Shown here: positions 8,306 to 19,009 of the stretch, piece after piece
Numbering within the stretch: the stretch's first letter is position 1
How the letters are laid out: each line of letters begins with the position of its first letter
From: Bradyrhizobium sp. U87765 SZCCT0048
Lineage (GTDB): Bacteria > Pseudomonadota > Alphaproteobacteria > Rhizobiales > Xanthobacteraceae
NCBI RefSeq assembly: GCF_018131225.1
Contig: NZ_JAFCMM010000001.1
Span: 2,542,001 to 2,606,000, forward strand
Direction of reading: 5' to 3'
DNA length: 64,000 nucleotides
The notes under the pieces: generated by a model
What the model was told of the DNA's origin: nothing
What the model saw: only the letters and a program-made list of their open reading frames with translations
Database searches by the model: none
Position numbers and translations under genes: made by a program

Positions 8306-9148
8306 CTAGACCTCGCGGCGGCTGAGAAAGGCCAGACGCTCGAACAGGTGGACGTCCTGCTCGTTCTTGAGCAGCGCACCATGGAGCGGCGGGATCAACT
8401 TGCGCGGATCGCGCTCGCGCAGGGTCTCCGGGGTGATGTCCTCGTTGAGCAGCAGCTTCAGCCAGTCCAGCAGTTCCGACGTCGACGGCTTCTTCTTCAA
8501 GCCCGGCACCTCGCGCACCTCGAAGAAGATGCGCATCGCCTCCTGCACCAGGCGCTGCTTGATGCCCGGGAAATGCACGTCGACGATCTGCGACATGGTG
8601 TCGGCGTCGGGGAACTTGATGTAGTGGAAGAAACAGCGGCGCAGGAACGCGTCCGGCAGCTCCTTCTCGTTGTTCGACGTGATCATCACGATCGGGCGCT
8701 TGGCCGCGCGGATGGTCTCGCCGGTCTCGTAGACATGGAATTCCATGCGGTCGAGCTCGAGCAACAGGTCGTTCGGGAATTCGATGTCCGCCTTGTCGAT
8801 CTCGTCGATCAGCAGCACCGGCCGTGCCTCCGAGGTGAACGCCTCCCACAGCTTGCCGCGCCTGATGTAGTTGGCGATGTCCGACACGCGGGGATCGCCG
8901 AGCTGGCTGTCGCGCAGACGCGACACCGCGTCGTATTCGTAGAGCCCCTGCTGCGCCTTGGTGGTGGACTTGATATGCCAGGTCAGCAGCGGCGCGTTCA
9001 GCGCCTTCGCCACTTCTTCGGCCAGCACCGTCTTGCCCGTGCCCGGTTCGCCTTTGACCAGCAGCGGCCGCTCGAGCACGATGGCTGCATTGACGGCGAC
9101 CTTGAGGTCATCGGTCGCCACGTAATCCTTGGTGCCGGTAAATTTCAT
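8306..9148 (-). CDS. MoxR family AAA+ ATPase
   Basis: A 280-residue AAA+ ATPase of the MoxR class. Walker A is GEPGTGKT at 33-40, Walker B is VLLIDEIDKAD near 110-120, followed by sensor-1 (IVMITSNNEKELPDAFLRR) with the arginine pair typical of the family. MoxR proteins act as chaperones that work with VWA-domain partners, for example in metal-centre assembly. A VWA/CoxE-like gene lies 520 bases away on the other strand, separated by the GlsB-like gene, so the usual MoxR-VWA pairing is present but not as one operon. Confidence 0.9.
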   Translation of the reverse strand: MKFTGTKDYVATDDLKVAVNAAIVLERPLLVKGEPGTGKTVLAEEVAKALNAPLLTWHIKSTTKAQQGLYEYDAVSRLRDSQLGDPRVSDIANYIRRGKLWEAFTSEARPVLLIDEIDKADIEFPNDLLLELDRMEFHVYETGETIRAAKRPIVMITSNNEKELPDAFLRRCFFHYIKFPDADTMSQIVDVHFPGIKQRLVQEAMRIFFEVREVPGLKKKPSTSELLDWLKLLLNEDITPETLRERDPRKLIPPLHGALLKNEQDVHLFERLAFLSRREV

Positions 9149-9223
9149 CGAAACAACGCCTCGTCTCTGTAAACATGAAACGACCGCCGTGACGGCGGTC
9201 GCTCCGTCGTTGAACTCAACTCG

Positions 9224-9469
9224 TCACGCGCGCCGGATCAGCGCCAGAATGACAAGCACGATGATGCCGCCGATCGCGGCGTTGATGATTTCCGCAACCC
9301 AGCCGACGCCAAGATGAATGCCGAGCTTCGGCAGGACGTAGCCGGCGACCACGGCACCGACGATGCCGACCACGATATTGCCGAGCAGGCCGAAGCCCGC
9401 CCCCTTGACGATCAGGCCGGCGAGCCAGCCCGCAATGGCGCCGACGATGATCCAAGCAATGATACCCAT
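9224..9469 (-). CDS. GlsB/YeaQ/YmgE family membrane protein
   Basis: An 81-residue, almost entirely hydrophobic protein with three predicted membrane helices and glycine-rich turns (MGIIAWIIVGAIAGWLAGL at the start, GLLGNIVVGIVGAVVAGYVL in the middle). This is the transglycosylase-associated/GlsB family found in many bacteria as small inner-membrane stress proteins of unknown mechanism. It lies upstream of the MoxR gene on the same strand with a 75-base gap. Confidence 0.9.
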   Translation of the reverse strand: MGIIAWIIVGAIAGWLAGLIVKGAGFGLLGNIVVGIVGAVVAGYVLPKLGIHLGVGWVAEIINAAIGGIIVLVILALIRRA

Positions 9470-9671
9470 CAGCCAATCCCCTCCCGCGCACGTGGTCGCA
9501 GGACCGCTTCCCGTTCCTGCGAAAGGCCCGCATCACGAGCCCGACCTGTAACTTTAGTGGAAAAACCGGACCGGTCCAGAGCACCGGCCGGCTCCGGCGG
9601 CAAAAACATGACTGCTCCGCCGCCGCCGCGCCGGCTTGACGGCGCGGCGGCGGCGGGCGACCTTGCGCCCC

Positions 9672-10847
9672 ATGTTCCTGCAATTCTTCACATCGCTGCG
9701 CGAAGCCCAGGTTCCGGTCACGCTGCGTGAGTACCTGACGCTGATCGAAGCGCTCGAGGCCGATCTCGCTGAGCAGACGGTCGAGAACTTCTATTACCTG
9801 TCACGCGCCACGCTGGTGAAGGACGAGCGCAATCTCGACAAGTTCGATCGCGTGTTCGGCGCCACCTTCAAGGGGCTGGAGAGCCTGCTCGACGCGATGG
9901 AAAAGGCCGATATTCCGGCCGAATGGCTCAAGAAACTGGCCGAGAAATATCTCACCGACGAAGAGAAGAAGCAGATCGAGGCCATGGGCTGGGACAAGCT
10001 CATGGAAACCCTGCGCGAGCGGCTGAAAGAGCAGAAAGGCCGCCATCAGGGCGGCAACAAGTGGATCGGCACCGCCGGCACATCGCCATTCGGCGCCCAT
10101 GGCTACAATCCCGAGGGCGTCCGCATCGGCCAGGAGAAGAACCGCAATTTCCGTGCGGTGAAAGTCTGGGACCGCCGCGAGTTCAAGGACCTCGACGGCA
10201 ATGTCGAGCTCGGAATCCGCAATATCAAGGTGGCGCTGCGCCGCCTGCGCAAGTTCGCCCGCACGGGGGCGCCCGACGAACTCGATCTCGACACCACCAT
10301 TCGCGAGACCGCCAACCACGGCTACCTCGACGTCCACATGCGCCCCGAACGACGCAACGCCGTCAAGGTGCTGATCTTCTTCGACATCGGCGGCTCGATG
10401 GATTCGCACATCAAGCAGGTCGAGGAGCTGTTCTCGGCGGCGAAGAGCGAATTCAAGCACATGGAATATTTTTACTTCCATAACTGCCTCTATGAAGGCG
10501 TGTGGAAGAACAACAAGCGCCGCTTCACCGATCGCACCCCGACCTGGGACGTCCTGCACAAGTACCCGCATGACTACAAGGTGGTGTTCGTCGGCGACGC
10601 CTCGATGTCGCCCTACGAGATCGTCGTGCCGGGCGGCTCGGTTGAACATGTCAACGAGGAAGCCGGCGCGGTGTGGCTCGAGCGCGTGACGCGCACCTAT
10701 CCGCATACCGTGTGGCTCAACCCGGTGGCGCGCAAGCACTGGGACTATTCGGAATCCACCACCGTCATCCGCAAGCTGTTCGCCGAGCGCATGTATCCGC
10801 TGACGCTGGAAGGCCTCGAGAGCGCGATGAAGGAACTGGTGCGCTGA
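9672..10847 (+). CDS. VWA domain-containing CoxE-like protein
   Basis: A 391-residue protein of the CoxE/VWA group. The N-terminal helical part (FLQFFTSLREAQVPVTLREY) is typical, and the C-terminal half carries the von Willebrand A domain. Its MIDAS loop reads DIGGS at about residues 238-242 where DxSxS is the general consensus, so one metal-coordinating serine is replaced by glycine. Proteins of this family partner with MoxR ATPases. The start at ATG 9672 is favoured over an in-frame upstream start, whose extra residues are arginine-rich. Confidence 0.85.
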   Translation: MFLQFFTSLREAQVPVTLREYLTLIEALEADLAEQTVENFYYLSRATLVKDERNLDKFDRVFGATFKGLESLLDAMEKADIPAEWLKKLAEKYLTDEEKKQIEAMGWDKLMETLRERLKEQKGRHQGGNKWIGTAGTSPFGAHGYNPEGVRIGQEKNRNFRAVKVWDRREFKDLDGNVELGIRNIKVALRRLRKFARTGAPDELDLDTTIRETANHGYLDVHMRPERRNAVKVLIFFDIGGSMDSHIKQVEELFSAAKSEFKHMEYFYFHNCLYEGVWKNNKRRFTDRTPTWDVLHKYPHDYKVVFVGDASMSPYEIVVPGGSVEHVNEEAGAVWLERVTRTYPHTVWLNPVARKHWDYSESTTVIRKLFAERMYPLTLEGLESAMKELVR

Positions 10848-10884
10848 AGCGCGCTGCAACACGTCGATCGATACGGACATCCGC

Positions 10885-11298
10885 ATGCCCCAGACCATCC
10901 ACCGCGGCTACAAGGCGCTCGTCGACGAAGCCAATGCGCAGGTGAAGACCATGACCGCGGCCGAGGCGATCGCTGCTGCGCAGAGCGACGACGTCGTCAT
11001 CGTCGACATCCGCGATCCCCGCGAGATCGAGCGCGAAGGCCGCATTCCCGGCGCGTTCTCCTGCACCCGCGGCATGCTGGAATTCTGGATCGATCCGGAC
11101 AGCCCCTACGCCAAGCCGGTTTTTCAGCAGGACAAGACCTTCATCTTCCACTGCGCCGGCGGCCTGCGCTCGGCCCTCGCGGCCAAGACCGCGCAGGACA
11201 TGGGCCTCAACCCGGTTGCCCACATCGCCGGCGGCTATGCCGCCTGGCGCGACGCCGGCGGCCCGACCGAGCAGATCCCTGCACGGGCCGCCAAGTAG
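10885..11298 (+). CDS. Single-domain rhodanese-like protein
   Basis: A 137-residue rhodanese with an N-terminal helical lead (residues 1-25) and the active loop CAGGLRS starting at C90, the cysteine that would carry the persulfide. VVIVDIRDPREIEREGRIPGA marks the CH2A-like start of the fold. It would transfer sulfane sulfur in the cytoplasm; the acceptor is unknown. It lies 37 bases after the VWA gene and 57 bases before the sseA-like gene, probably in one transcription unit. Confidence 0.88.
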   Translation: MPQTIHRGYKALVDEANAQVKTMTAAEAIAAAQSDDVVIVDIRDPREIEREGRIPGAFSCTRGMLEFWIDPDSPYAKPVFQQDKTFIFHCAGGLRSALAAKTAQDMGLNPVAHIAGGYAAWRDAGGPTEQIPARAAK

Positions 11299-11355
11299 CC
11301 GACCGACGCCATCCCGACGACCGCCACCACCGCCACCGACGTGGACACTTTCCCC

Positions 11356-12213
11356 ATGACGCACACCGACGATCCGCTGGTTTCCACCGACTGGCTGGCG
11401 AGCCGGCTCGCCGACCCGTCCATCCGCATCCTGGACGCCAGCTTCAAGATGCCCGGCGTGATGCCGCTGCCGGTCGACGATTTCCTCGCGGCGCATATTC
11501 CCGGCGCCGCGTTCTTCGACGTCGAGGCGATCGCCGATCACGCCTCGCCGCTGCCGCACATGTATCCCGATGCCCGTCAGTTCGCGCGGGACGTCGGCGC
11601 GCTCGGCGTCTCCAGCGACAGCCTCGTCGTCGTCTACGACTCCGGCGGCTGGGTCGCCGCGCCGCGGGCATGGTGGATGTTCCTGAGCTTCGGCCACGCC
11701 AATGTCCGCATCCTCGACGGCGGACTGCAGAAATGGCGCGCAGAGGGCCGGCCGCTGCAGTCGGGCCCCGCCTCGCCCCGCGCGGCGCGCTTCACCGCGC
11801 ATCTCGACGAGACTTATGTGCGCAGCCTCGCGCAGATGCGCGCGAACCTCGATGACCACCGCGAACAGGTGATCGACGCCCGCGCCCGTCCGCGTTTCGC
11901 CGGCGAGGTCGCCGAGCCACGGCCGGGCCTGCGCTCGGGCCATATCCCGGGCAGCCTCAACCTGCCCTACAACGAGCTGTTCGATGCGGCGACCGGCACG
12001 ATGAAGCCGATCGATGAGCTCAAGGCGCGGTTCACCGCGGCGGGCCTCGATCTCGACCGCCCGATCGTTACCACCTGCGGCTCCGGCGTGTCGGCTGCTG
12101 TGCTGACCCTTGCGCTCTATCGGCTCGGCGTGCGCGGCTCGGCGCTCTATGACGGCTCGTGGTCCGAGTGGGGCCACGTCGACGGGCCCCCGGTCGCGAC
12201 CGGACCGGCCTGA
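11356..12213 (+). CDS. sseA: 3-mercaptopyruvate/thiosulfate sulfurtransferase
   Basis: A 285-residue protein with two tandem rhodanese domains. The C-terminal domain holds the active loop CGSGV at about C241, the hexapeptide form typical of 3-mercaptopyruvate sulfurtransferases. The N-terminal domain (DASFKMPG...YDSGGWVAAPRAWW) is the inactive partner. It would move sulfur from 3-mercaptopyruvate to a thiol acceptor. ATG at 11356 is used; an in-frame GTG at 11341 would add five residues. It follows a single-domain rhodanese, so two sulfurtransferases are adjacent. Confidence 0.88.
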   Translation: MTHTDDPLVSTDWLASRLADPSIRILDASFKMPGVMPLPVDDFLAAHIPGAAFFDVEAIADHASPLPHMYPDARQFARDVGALGVSSDSLVVVYDSGGWVAAPRAWWMFLSFGHANVRILDGGLQKWRAEGRPLQSGPASPRAARFTAHLDETYVRSLAQMRANLDDHREQVIDARARPRFAGEVAEPRPGLRSGHIPGSLNLPYNELFDAATGTMKPIDELKARFTAAGLDLDRPIVTTCGSGVSAAVLTLALYRLGVRGSALYDGSWSEWGHVDGPPVATGPA

Positions 12214-12229
12214 CGCCGGCCGAAGCTCC

Positions 12230-13009
12230 TCAACCGCCGAAACCGGCGAACGGATTGCCGGGCTGCGCCATCCGTGGCTGCAGCGACACGCCCTGCTGCA
12301 CCACCCGGCGTCGCAGCGCGGCCGCATGACGCGCGCGCTCCCGCTTGCCCGCATCGGCACGCGACTTCGCGGGCCGCGATGCGGCCGGCTTTGCCGCCGG
12401 ACCGGCCTCCGCCTTGCGTCCGGGCTTGTTCACGGCCGCTTTCTCGCCCCTCGCCGATGCAGTGGTCGCCACCTCGGCACTGGCCGCTGCGGGATCGGAC
12501 AAGGCAACCACCGTCACATCGGCCGGCGCCGCCTGAACCGTCGTCCGGGGCGATGAGGGCGGAAGCGACACCGGCACCTCCGCAACGCCTGCAGCCCCAG
12601 GATCGACCGCAGCCACCGAAACCGGCGTACCCGGGCCGGGCGCTGGCCGGGACGTTTCTGCCGGGGCCATGGCGGCGACCTCGGCGGTTGCCGCTGCCTC
12701 GGGGACCGCCGACGCTGCAGCCATGTCGGTCGTGGAGGCTGCGGCCTGTTCGGCCGCCCGGGCCGCGGCGATCATCCGCTCGACGTTGCTGTCCTGGTCG
12801 GCGATCGTCTCCACACGCAGCATCGCCAGCGTCAGCTTGCGTGTGTCGCGCTCCCGCGCCACCACCGCCTCTGGCGCCTCCCAGGCCAGCGGGCGGCTCA
12901 CCAGATCTTCGCGCGCGGCGCGCAGCAGCGCCGATGCGCCGAGGCCGAACACCACCACCGAGACCGACAAAAGCACCGTGGAGATGAGGAAACGGAAACC
13001 GGGGAGCAT
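12230..13009 (-). CDS. Single-pass membrane protein with Ala/Pro-rich tail, unknown
   Basis: A 259-residue protein with a hydrophobic segment near the start (FRFLISTVLLSVSVVVFGLGASALLR in outline, about residues 5-30) followed by a charged region and a long low-complexity stretch rich in Ala, Pro, Thr and Val (about 75-225), then a basic C-terminus. It looks like an N-terminally anchored protein with a periplasmic tail, common in Bradyrhizobium and uncharacterised. The ATG at 13009 puts the anchor at the start. Function unknown. Confidence 0.6.
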   Translation of the reverse strand: MLPGFRFLISTVLLSVSVVVFGLGASALLRAAREDLVSRPLAWEAPEAVVARERDTRKLTLAMLRVETIADQDSNVERMIAAARAAEQAAASTTDMAAASAVPEAAATAEVAAMAPAETSRPAPGPGTPVSVAAVDPGAAGVAEVPVSLPPSSPRTTVQAAPADVTVVALSDPAAASAEVATTASARGEKAAVNKPGRKAEAGPAAKPAASRPAKSRADAGKRERARHAAALRRRVVQQGVSLQPRMAQPGNPFAGFGG

Positions 13010-13375
13010 GGACGCCTCGCCGCTGGTCGCGATGCGCGAACCGTCAAGGAACGGGGATGAATCTCGAACAACGCGGACACGACACAAACGCGGAACCTGA
13101 TCGGTCGGGTGGTCGGCTCAAGCCGGAACCGGCAGCGAATCAGGTGCTTTTGAGAATAGCGCAAGCCCCCGCGCCGCGATGATGAAAAAGTGTGGCCGTC
13201 GCGCGGAACCCGCCGGAGTGTTCGCTCACATCGCAATCCGGCGAAGATGAACGCGATCTCGCAAAAAAGTCAGCCGTTTTAGGCCAGGTTTCTGCATCAA
13301 TGTCTTGAATGTGCCGCTATCCTGCGCAATCAGCAGGTTGACCATCCGGAGTCGGTCGCGGGCTACAATAGGGAC
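13010..13375. other. Divergent intergenic region, no gene seen
   Basis: A 366-base gap between the membrane-protein gene and the L,D-transpeptidase gene, which point away from each other. I see no convincing small gene. It should hold both promoters; TTGACC and TACAAT elements at about 13338-13370 are spaced too widely (20 bases) for a confident sigma-70 call. Confidence 0.5.
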
Positions 13376-14530
13376 ATGATGGACAAGCGCATTCTGACGA
13401 TCTTGGCGGTCGCCGCCACGGGCCTCGCGGGTGCCACGGCGGCGATGGCCCAGGGCTATTCGCAACCGCAGGGCTATTCCCAGCCTGGCGGCTACCCGCC
13501 GCCGCCCGGCTATTCGGCAGCTCCTGGCGCCTATCCTCCCGACAGCCCGTTGCCCGATTTCGACGCCATGGACGACGAAGGCAATGCGGCCCCGCGCGGC
13601 CAGGCTGCGCTGTCGGCTCCGGGCCCGGCTCCCGCGCCGCTCGGCCCGGTGATGTCGCCGGACGATCCTCGTTATGGCCGTCCCGCCGGTCCGCCCCCGG
13701 TGGTCTATTCCAACCGCCCGCCGCAAGAGACCTACGCCAACCAGGCGCCCGCTGGCGGCTATGGCGATCCCTCGTCGCTGCGACCGCCGGGCGCCGTGGA
13801 TGGTGGTCAGGGTGGCCAGATGACCGGTTCGCTGCAGAACCCCGGCCCAGCCCGCGATTCCGAGGGGCGGCCCAACACCGTGATGGCGCTGCCGGACGAC
13901 GACCAGCCGGAAACCGGCCCGCGCAAGGAGCTTCCCGAGCGGCTGCGCCGCCAGGAGGTGAATTACGTCACCAAGGAGCCGGCGGGCACCATCATCGTCG
14001 ATACCCCCAACACACAGCTCTATTATGTCCTCGGCAACAACCGCGCGGTCCGCTACGGCGTGCGCGTCGGCCGCGACGGCTTCACCTGGACCGGCGTGCA
14101 GAAGATCACCCGCAAGGCCGAGTGGCCGGATTGGCATCCGCCGCCGGAGATGATCGAGCGCCAGCCCTACTTGCCGCGCTTCATGGCCGGCGGCGACGGC
14201 AATCCGCTGGGCGCTCGCGCGATGTACCTGGGATCGACCGTGTACCGCATCCACGGCACCAACCAGCCGTCGACCATCGGTCAGTTCGTGTCGTCGGGCT
14301 GCATCGGCATGCTCAACGAGGACGTAACGGACCTGTTCGACCGCGTGAAGGTCGGCACCCGTGTGGTCGTGCTGCCGGGCGGCAAGCCGCCGGCGCTCGC
14401 CACCACCGCCTCGGCCCAACCGATGGCCCCTGCCCCGACCCAGGGCATGGCCGGCGGCCACGGCGGAAATATCCCCGGCACCGGCCCGACGGTCGTACCG
14501 CCGCTGCCGGCACCCGTCACGGTGCGCTGA
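13376..14530 (+). CDS. L,D-transpeptidase (YkuD domain)
   Basis: A 384-residue secreted protein: signal peptide (residues 1-26, ending AAMAQG), a tyrosine/proline/glycine-rich region with repeated GYSQP units (about 27-180), then a YkuD catalytic domain (about 200-350). The catalytic pair is H293 in RIHGT and C309 in SSGC. L,D-transpeptidases form 3-3 cross-links in peptidoglycan or attach outer-membrane proteins to it. The position after the catalytic Cys-Ile is Gly311, where most YkuD enzymes have Arg; I believe this variant also occurs in relatives, so activity is likely kept. Confidence 0.88.
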   Translation: MMDKRILTILAVAATGLAGATAAMAQGYSQPQGYSQPGGYPPPPGYSAAPGAYPPDSPLPDFDAMDDEGNAAPRGQAALSAPGPAPAPLGPVMSPDDPRYGRPAGPPPVVYSNRPPQETYANQAPAGGYGDPSSLRPPGAVDGGQGGQMTGSLQNPGPARDSEGRPNTVMALPDDDQPETGPRKELPERLRRQEVNYVTKEPAGTIIVDTPNTQLYYVLGNNRAVRYGVRVGRDGFTWTGVQKITRKAEWPDWHPPPEMIERQPYLPRFMAGGDGNPLGARAMYLGSTVYRIHGTNQPSTIGQFVSSGCIGMLNEDVTDLFDRVKVGTRVVVLPGGKPPALATTASAQPMAPAPTQGMAGGHGGNIPGTGPTVVPPLPAPVTVR

Positions 14531-14554
14531 CACCTGGACAACACTTCCAACACC

Positions 14555-14587
14555 AAGGCCCGCTTCAACACCGTTGAAGCGGGCCTT
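14555..14587. terminator. Bidirectional terminator hairpin
   Basis: A perfect 15-base-pair stem, AAGGCCCGCTTCAAC paired with GTTGAAGCGGGCCTT, with a 3-base loop, lies between two convergent genes. No long T-run follows, but the stem alone is strong. Confidence 0.8.
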
Positions 14588-14613
14588 GTCGTCTCCGAAG
14601 ACCTCTTGTCGTC

Positions 14614-15570
14614 TCAGCCGAGCTGGCGCACCGGCGCGCCCGCGAGCCAGGCGACGATGTCCTCGACCATGTCCTCGTAATAGCGGCGGTAGTTCTCCGC
14701 CGTGACATAACCGAGATGCGGCGTCAGAACGACGTTGTCGAGCCGGCGCAGCGGATGATCGAGCGCCAGCGGCTCCTGCCAGAACGTGTCGAGCCCGGCG
14801 CCGGCGATGCGCCGCTCACGCAACGCCGCGAGCAGTGCGGCCTCGTCCACGATCGGCCCGCGCGCGGTGTTGATGAGGTAAGCCGACGGCTTCATCCGGG
14901 CGAGGTCGGCGGCGCCGACAAGGCCGCGGGAGCGCTCCGACAGCACGAGATGGATGGTGATGACGTCGGAGGTCGCGAATAGCTCCTCCTTGCTGGCATA
15001 GGCGACACCCGCCGCCGCACAGGCCTCGGGCGTCAGGTTGCTGCTCCAGGCCTTGACCTGCATGCCGAGTGCGAGGCCGACGGCGGCGACGCGGGCACCG
15101 AGCTTGCCGAGGCCGACGATGCCGAGGGTCTTGCCCTCGACATCCTCGCCGACGGTGATCTGCCAAGGGGCACCCGCCTTCATGCGCGCGTTCTCGAACC
15201 CGATCCGGCGCGTCAGCTCCAGCATCAGGCCAATGGCGATGCCGACGGTCGGATTGCCGATATTGCCGGTACCGCACACCGTGACGTTGCGCGCCCTGGC
15301 GGTGGCAAGATCAAACGAGGCATTGCGCATGCCTGAGGTCAGCAGCAGCTTCAGCTTCGGCAGCGCCGACAGGACCTCGCCCGTAAACGGCGTGCGCTCG
15401 CGCATGGCGCAGACGATGTCGAAATCCTGCAGGGCCGCGATCGCCGTGGCGGCGTCGGCAAACGGCGCATCGAACACCGTCAGCGCGACCTTGTCGCCAA
15501 GCGCCGACCAGTCGGCCAGCTTCAGGGCAACGTTCTGGTAGTCGTCGAGAATTGCGCAGCGTAGCGCCAT
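14614..15570 (-). CDS. D-2-hydroxyacid dehydrogenase (NAD-dependent)
   Basis: A 318-residue enzyme of the D-isomer-specific 2-hydroxyacid dehydrogenase family. The NAD-binding glycine motif is GIVGLGKLGARV, the substrate-binding arginine is in LINTARGPIVDEAAL and the catalytic histidine in LTPHLGYVT. It reduces a 2-oxoacid or oxidises a D-2-hydroxyacid; which one cannot be said. The C-terminal ENYRRYYEDMVEDIVAWLAG is like a subgroup often called SerA-like without the ACT domain. A second, larger family member lies at 50153-51427. Confidence 0.88.
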   Translation of the reverse strand: MALRCAILDDYQNVALKLADWSALGDKVALTVFDAPFADAATAIAALQDFDIVCAMRERTPFTGEVLSALPKLKLLLTSGMRNASFDLATARARNVTVCGTGNIGNPTVGIAIGLMLELTRRIGFENARMKAGAPWQITVGEDVEGKTLGIVGLGKLGARVAAVGLALGMQVKAWSSNLTPEACAAAGVAYASKEELFATSDVITIHLVLSERSRGLVGAADLARMKPSAYLINTARGPIVDEAALLAALRERRIAGAGLDTFWQEPLALDHPLRRLDNVVLTPHLGYVTAENYRRYYEDMVEDIVAWLAGAPVRQLG

Positions 15571-15642
15571 GGGTCACCGTCGCAGTGGGAGCGGACGGCG
15601 ACGAATATCCCGTGCCGAAAGCGACGATGCAAGGAACCAGTG

Positions 15643-15852
15643 CTACTGGATTTCGCTCGGCCGGGGTGCGCGATCGGCATCGTTCTTGGCGTGCCATGCC
15701 GGCCCTGGGCCGCGCATGTAGTGCTGTTCGGGACGATAGGGATCGAAAGCTGCGACCACGAACTGGCGCAGGAAGTCGACGACTTCACGGAACAGCCCGG
15801 ACTCCTGGGCCCCGGCCGCGGCGGACCGGACGGAGGGATCGAGAAACGCCAT
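15643..15852 (-). CDS. Small conserved-looking protein, unknown
   Basis: A 69-codon frame (MAFLDPSVRSAAAGA at the start, RAPRPSEIQ at the end) with nearly all third positions G or C and a balanced composition including DFLRQFVVAAFDPYRPEQHY, which reads like a real amphipathic segment. An in-frame TTG 33 bases upstream could also start it. It lies 72 bases upstream of the D-2-hydroxyacid dehydrogenase on the same strand. I do not recognise a family. Confidence 0.5.
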   Translation of the reverse strand: MAFLDPSVRSAAAGAQESGLFREVVDFLRQFVVAAFDPYRPEQHYMRGPGPAWHAKNDADRAPRPSEIQ

Positions 15853-16055
15853 GACGCACATCTGTTGCTGGGGGGCGACGAGCAACAGTTTTGCGCGGAA
15901 CTGATTAAAAAGCGGTTGTGATCGTTAACCCGAGGGAAACGGTTGCCATTAGGCTTTCCAAAGGGTTACCGCGGCGGTTGCCCTTTGGGGACCGGAACGC
16001 TACATCAGCGGCAGCCCATTTTCCCCGCGCGCGACGGCTTCACCCAAGGATCACG

Positions 16056-17708
<1,653 letters not shown>

Positions 17709-17741
17709 AGCGCTACGCTCCCACCCTAGCCCAGGCTTGAA

Positions 17742-18767
17742 ATGCGGTACCTAGCCAGAGTCTTCGCCGGCGCTCTCGCATTCAGCCTGGGAATTGGGCA
17801 CCCCTGTGTGTCGCAGGCCAACGACTCGATGGCTGTTTTTGCCGCCGGCGGGCTGCAATTCCAGCCGACGAGCGAGCTGCGGATGACTAGCGAGGACCTG
17901 TATCTCAGCCCGCTCGAAGTCCGCGTCAGCTATACCTTTCTCAACCTCACCGGTCACGACGTCAGCGGCACGGTGGCCTTTCCGATGCCTGAAATCTCTG
18001 TCGCCGAGATGAGCGAAAGGCCTCATAAATTTCATGGTTCGTCTCTTGAGGGAGACATCTTCGATTTTCATGTCGAAGCCGCAGGCGAACTGATCAAGCC
18101 ACAGGCCGACATTTATGCCTTCGTCAAAGACCGAAAAGGCGTTGAGAAGGATGTCACCGAGGTCCTGAGAAAATATCGTGTCCCTGTCATCAAGCCCGAC
18201 CCCACCTACAGCACCCTCACCACGGACGAGATGAAGGCTCTTGTCGCGGCCGGCGTCGTGGACAACGACGAAGATCACCATCCCCTATGGTCGGTCAGGA
18301 CCACCTTTCATTGGCAGCAGACGTTTCCCGCAGGGCAATCCATCTCGATCACTCATCGATACAAGCCGATCGTTGGCGGCAGTTGGATCAGAGCCAATAT
18401 CCCCTCTGACGATGGCCGCTCCCAGGAATTCTGCTTCGACAAGACATTTGCCAGGTCCGCACAGGCACTCCCCGCCGACGACAACGGCATGCTGGGAGAA
18501 ACACAACTCGAATACATCCTCAAGACCGGCGCCAACTGGGCTGGCCCCATCGGGACGTTTCGGCTGGAAATCGCCAAGGGCAGCGCAGATCTGGTATCGC
18601 TGTGCCCGATCCCCGGCTTGAAGCTGGAATGGCGAAGTCAGTCCTTTATCGCCGAGGCGAAGCAGTACACGCCGACAACCGACATCAAGCTCCTGTTCCT
18701 GTATCGCGCCTGCGACAAGGCTCCGTGCCAAAGCAACATGCCGAGCTGGCCCGGCCTTCCCCGTTGA
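17742..18767 (+). CDS. DUF4424 family secreted protein
   Basis: A 341-residue protein with a signal peptide (residues 1-27, ending VSQANDS). The mature sequence follows DUF4424: MAVFAAGGLQFQPTSELRMTSEDL near the start, then alternating beta-rich segments and a C-terminal pair of cysteines (ACDKAPCQS). The family is periplasmic or extracellular and of unknown function. Codon use is slightly less G/C-rich than the neighbours, which hints at a different history but is only an impression. Confidence 0.75.
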   Translation: MRYLARVFAGALAFSLGIGHPCVSQANDSMAVFAAGGLQFQPTSELRMTSEDLYLSPLEVRVSYTFLNLTGHDVSGTVAFPMPEISVAEMSERPHKFHGSSLEGDIFDFHVEAAGELIKPQADIYAFVKDRKGVEKDVTEVLRKYRVPVIKPDPTYSTLTTDEMKALVAAGVVDNDEDHHPLWSVRTTFHWQQTFPAGQSISITHRYKPIVGGSWIRANIPSDDGRSQEFCFDKTFARSAQALPADDNGMLGETQLEYILKTGANWAGPIGTFRLEIAKGSADLVSLCPIPGLKLEWRSQSFIAEAKQYTPTTDIKLLFLYRACDKAPCQSNMPSWPGLPR

Positions 18768-19009
18768 CCCGGAAGATTGAACTGGCCTCCTCGCTTGGAG
18801 GCTTGATGAAATTGCCGAAATTCACTGAACGGCCGCTTCCCCGCTCTGCGCCCTGCCCGGCTCGCGCCAGGCCTGTTATGATCGCTGCGGTGAATCGCCG
18901 CTGCCGGCTGCCTCGACAGCGCCGAAACACTGCACCTATTTGAAGCCGGCCTTTTCAGGCACGCTGGCATCCGCTGCGTGCCGTCCGTTCCATGCTCAAA
19001 GGAGTGCCG

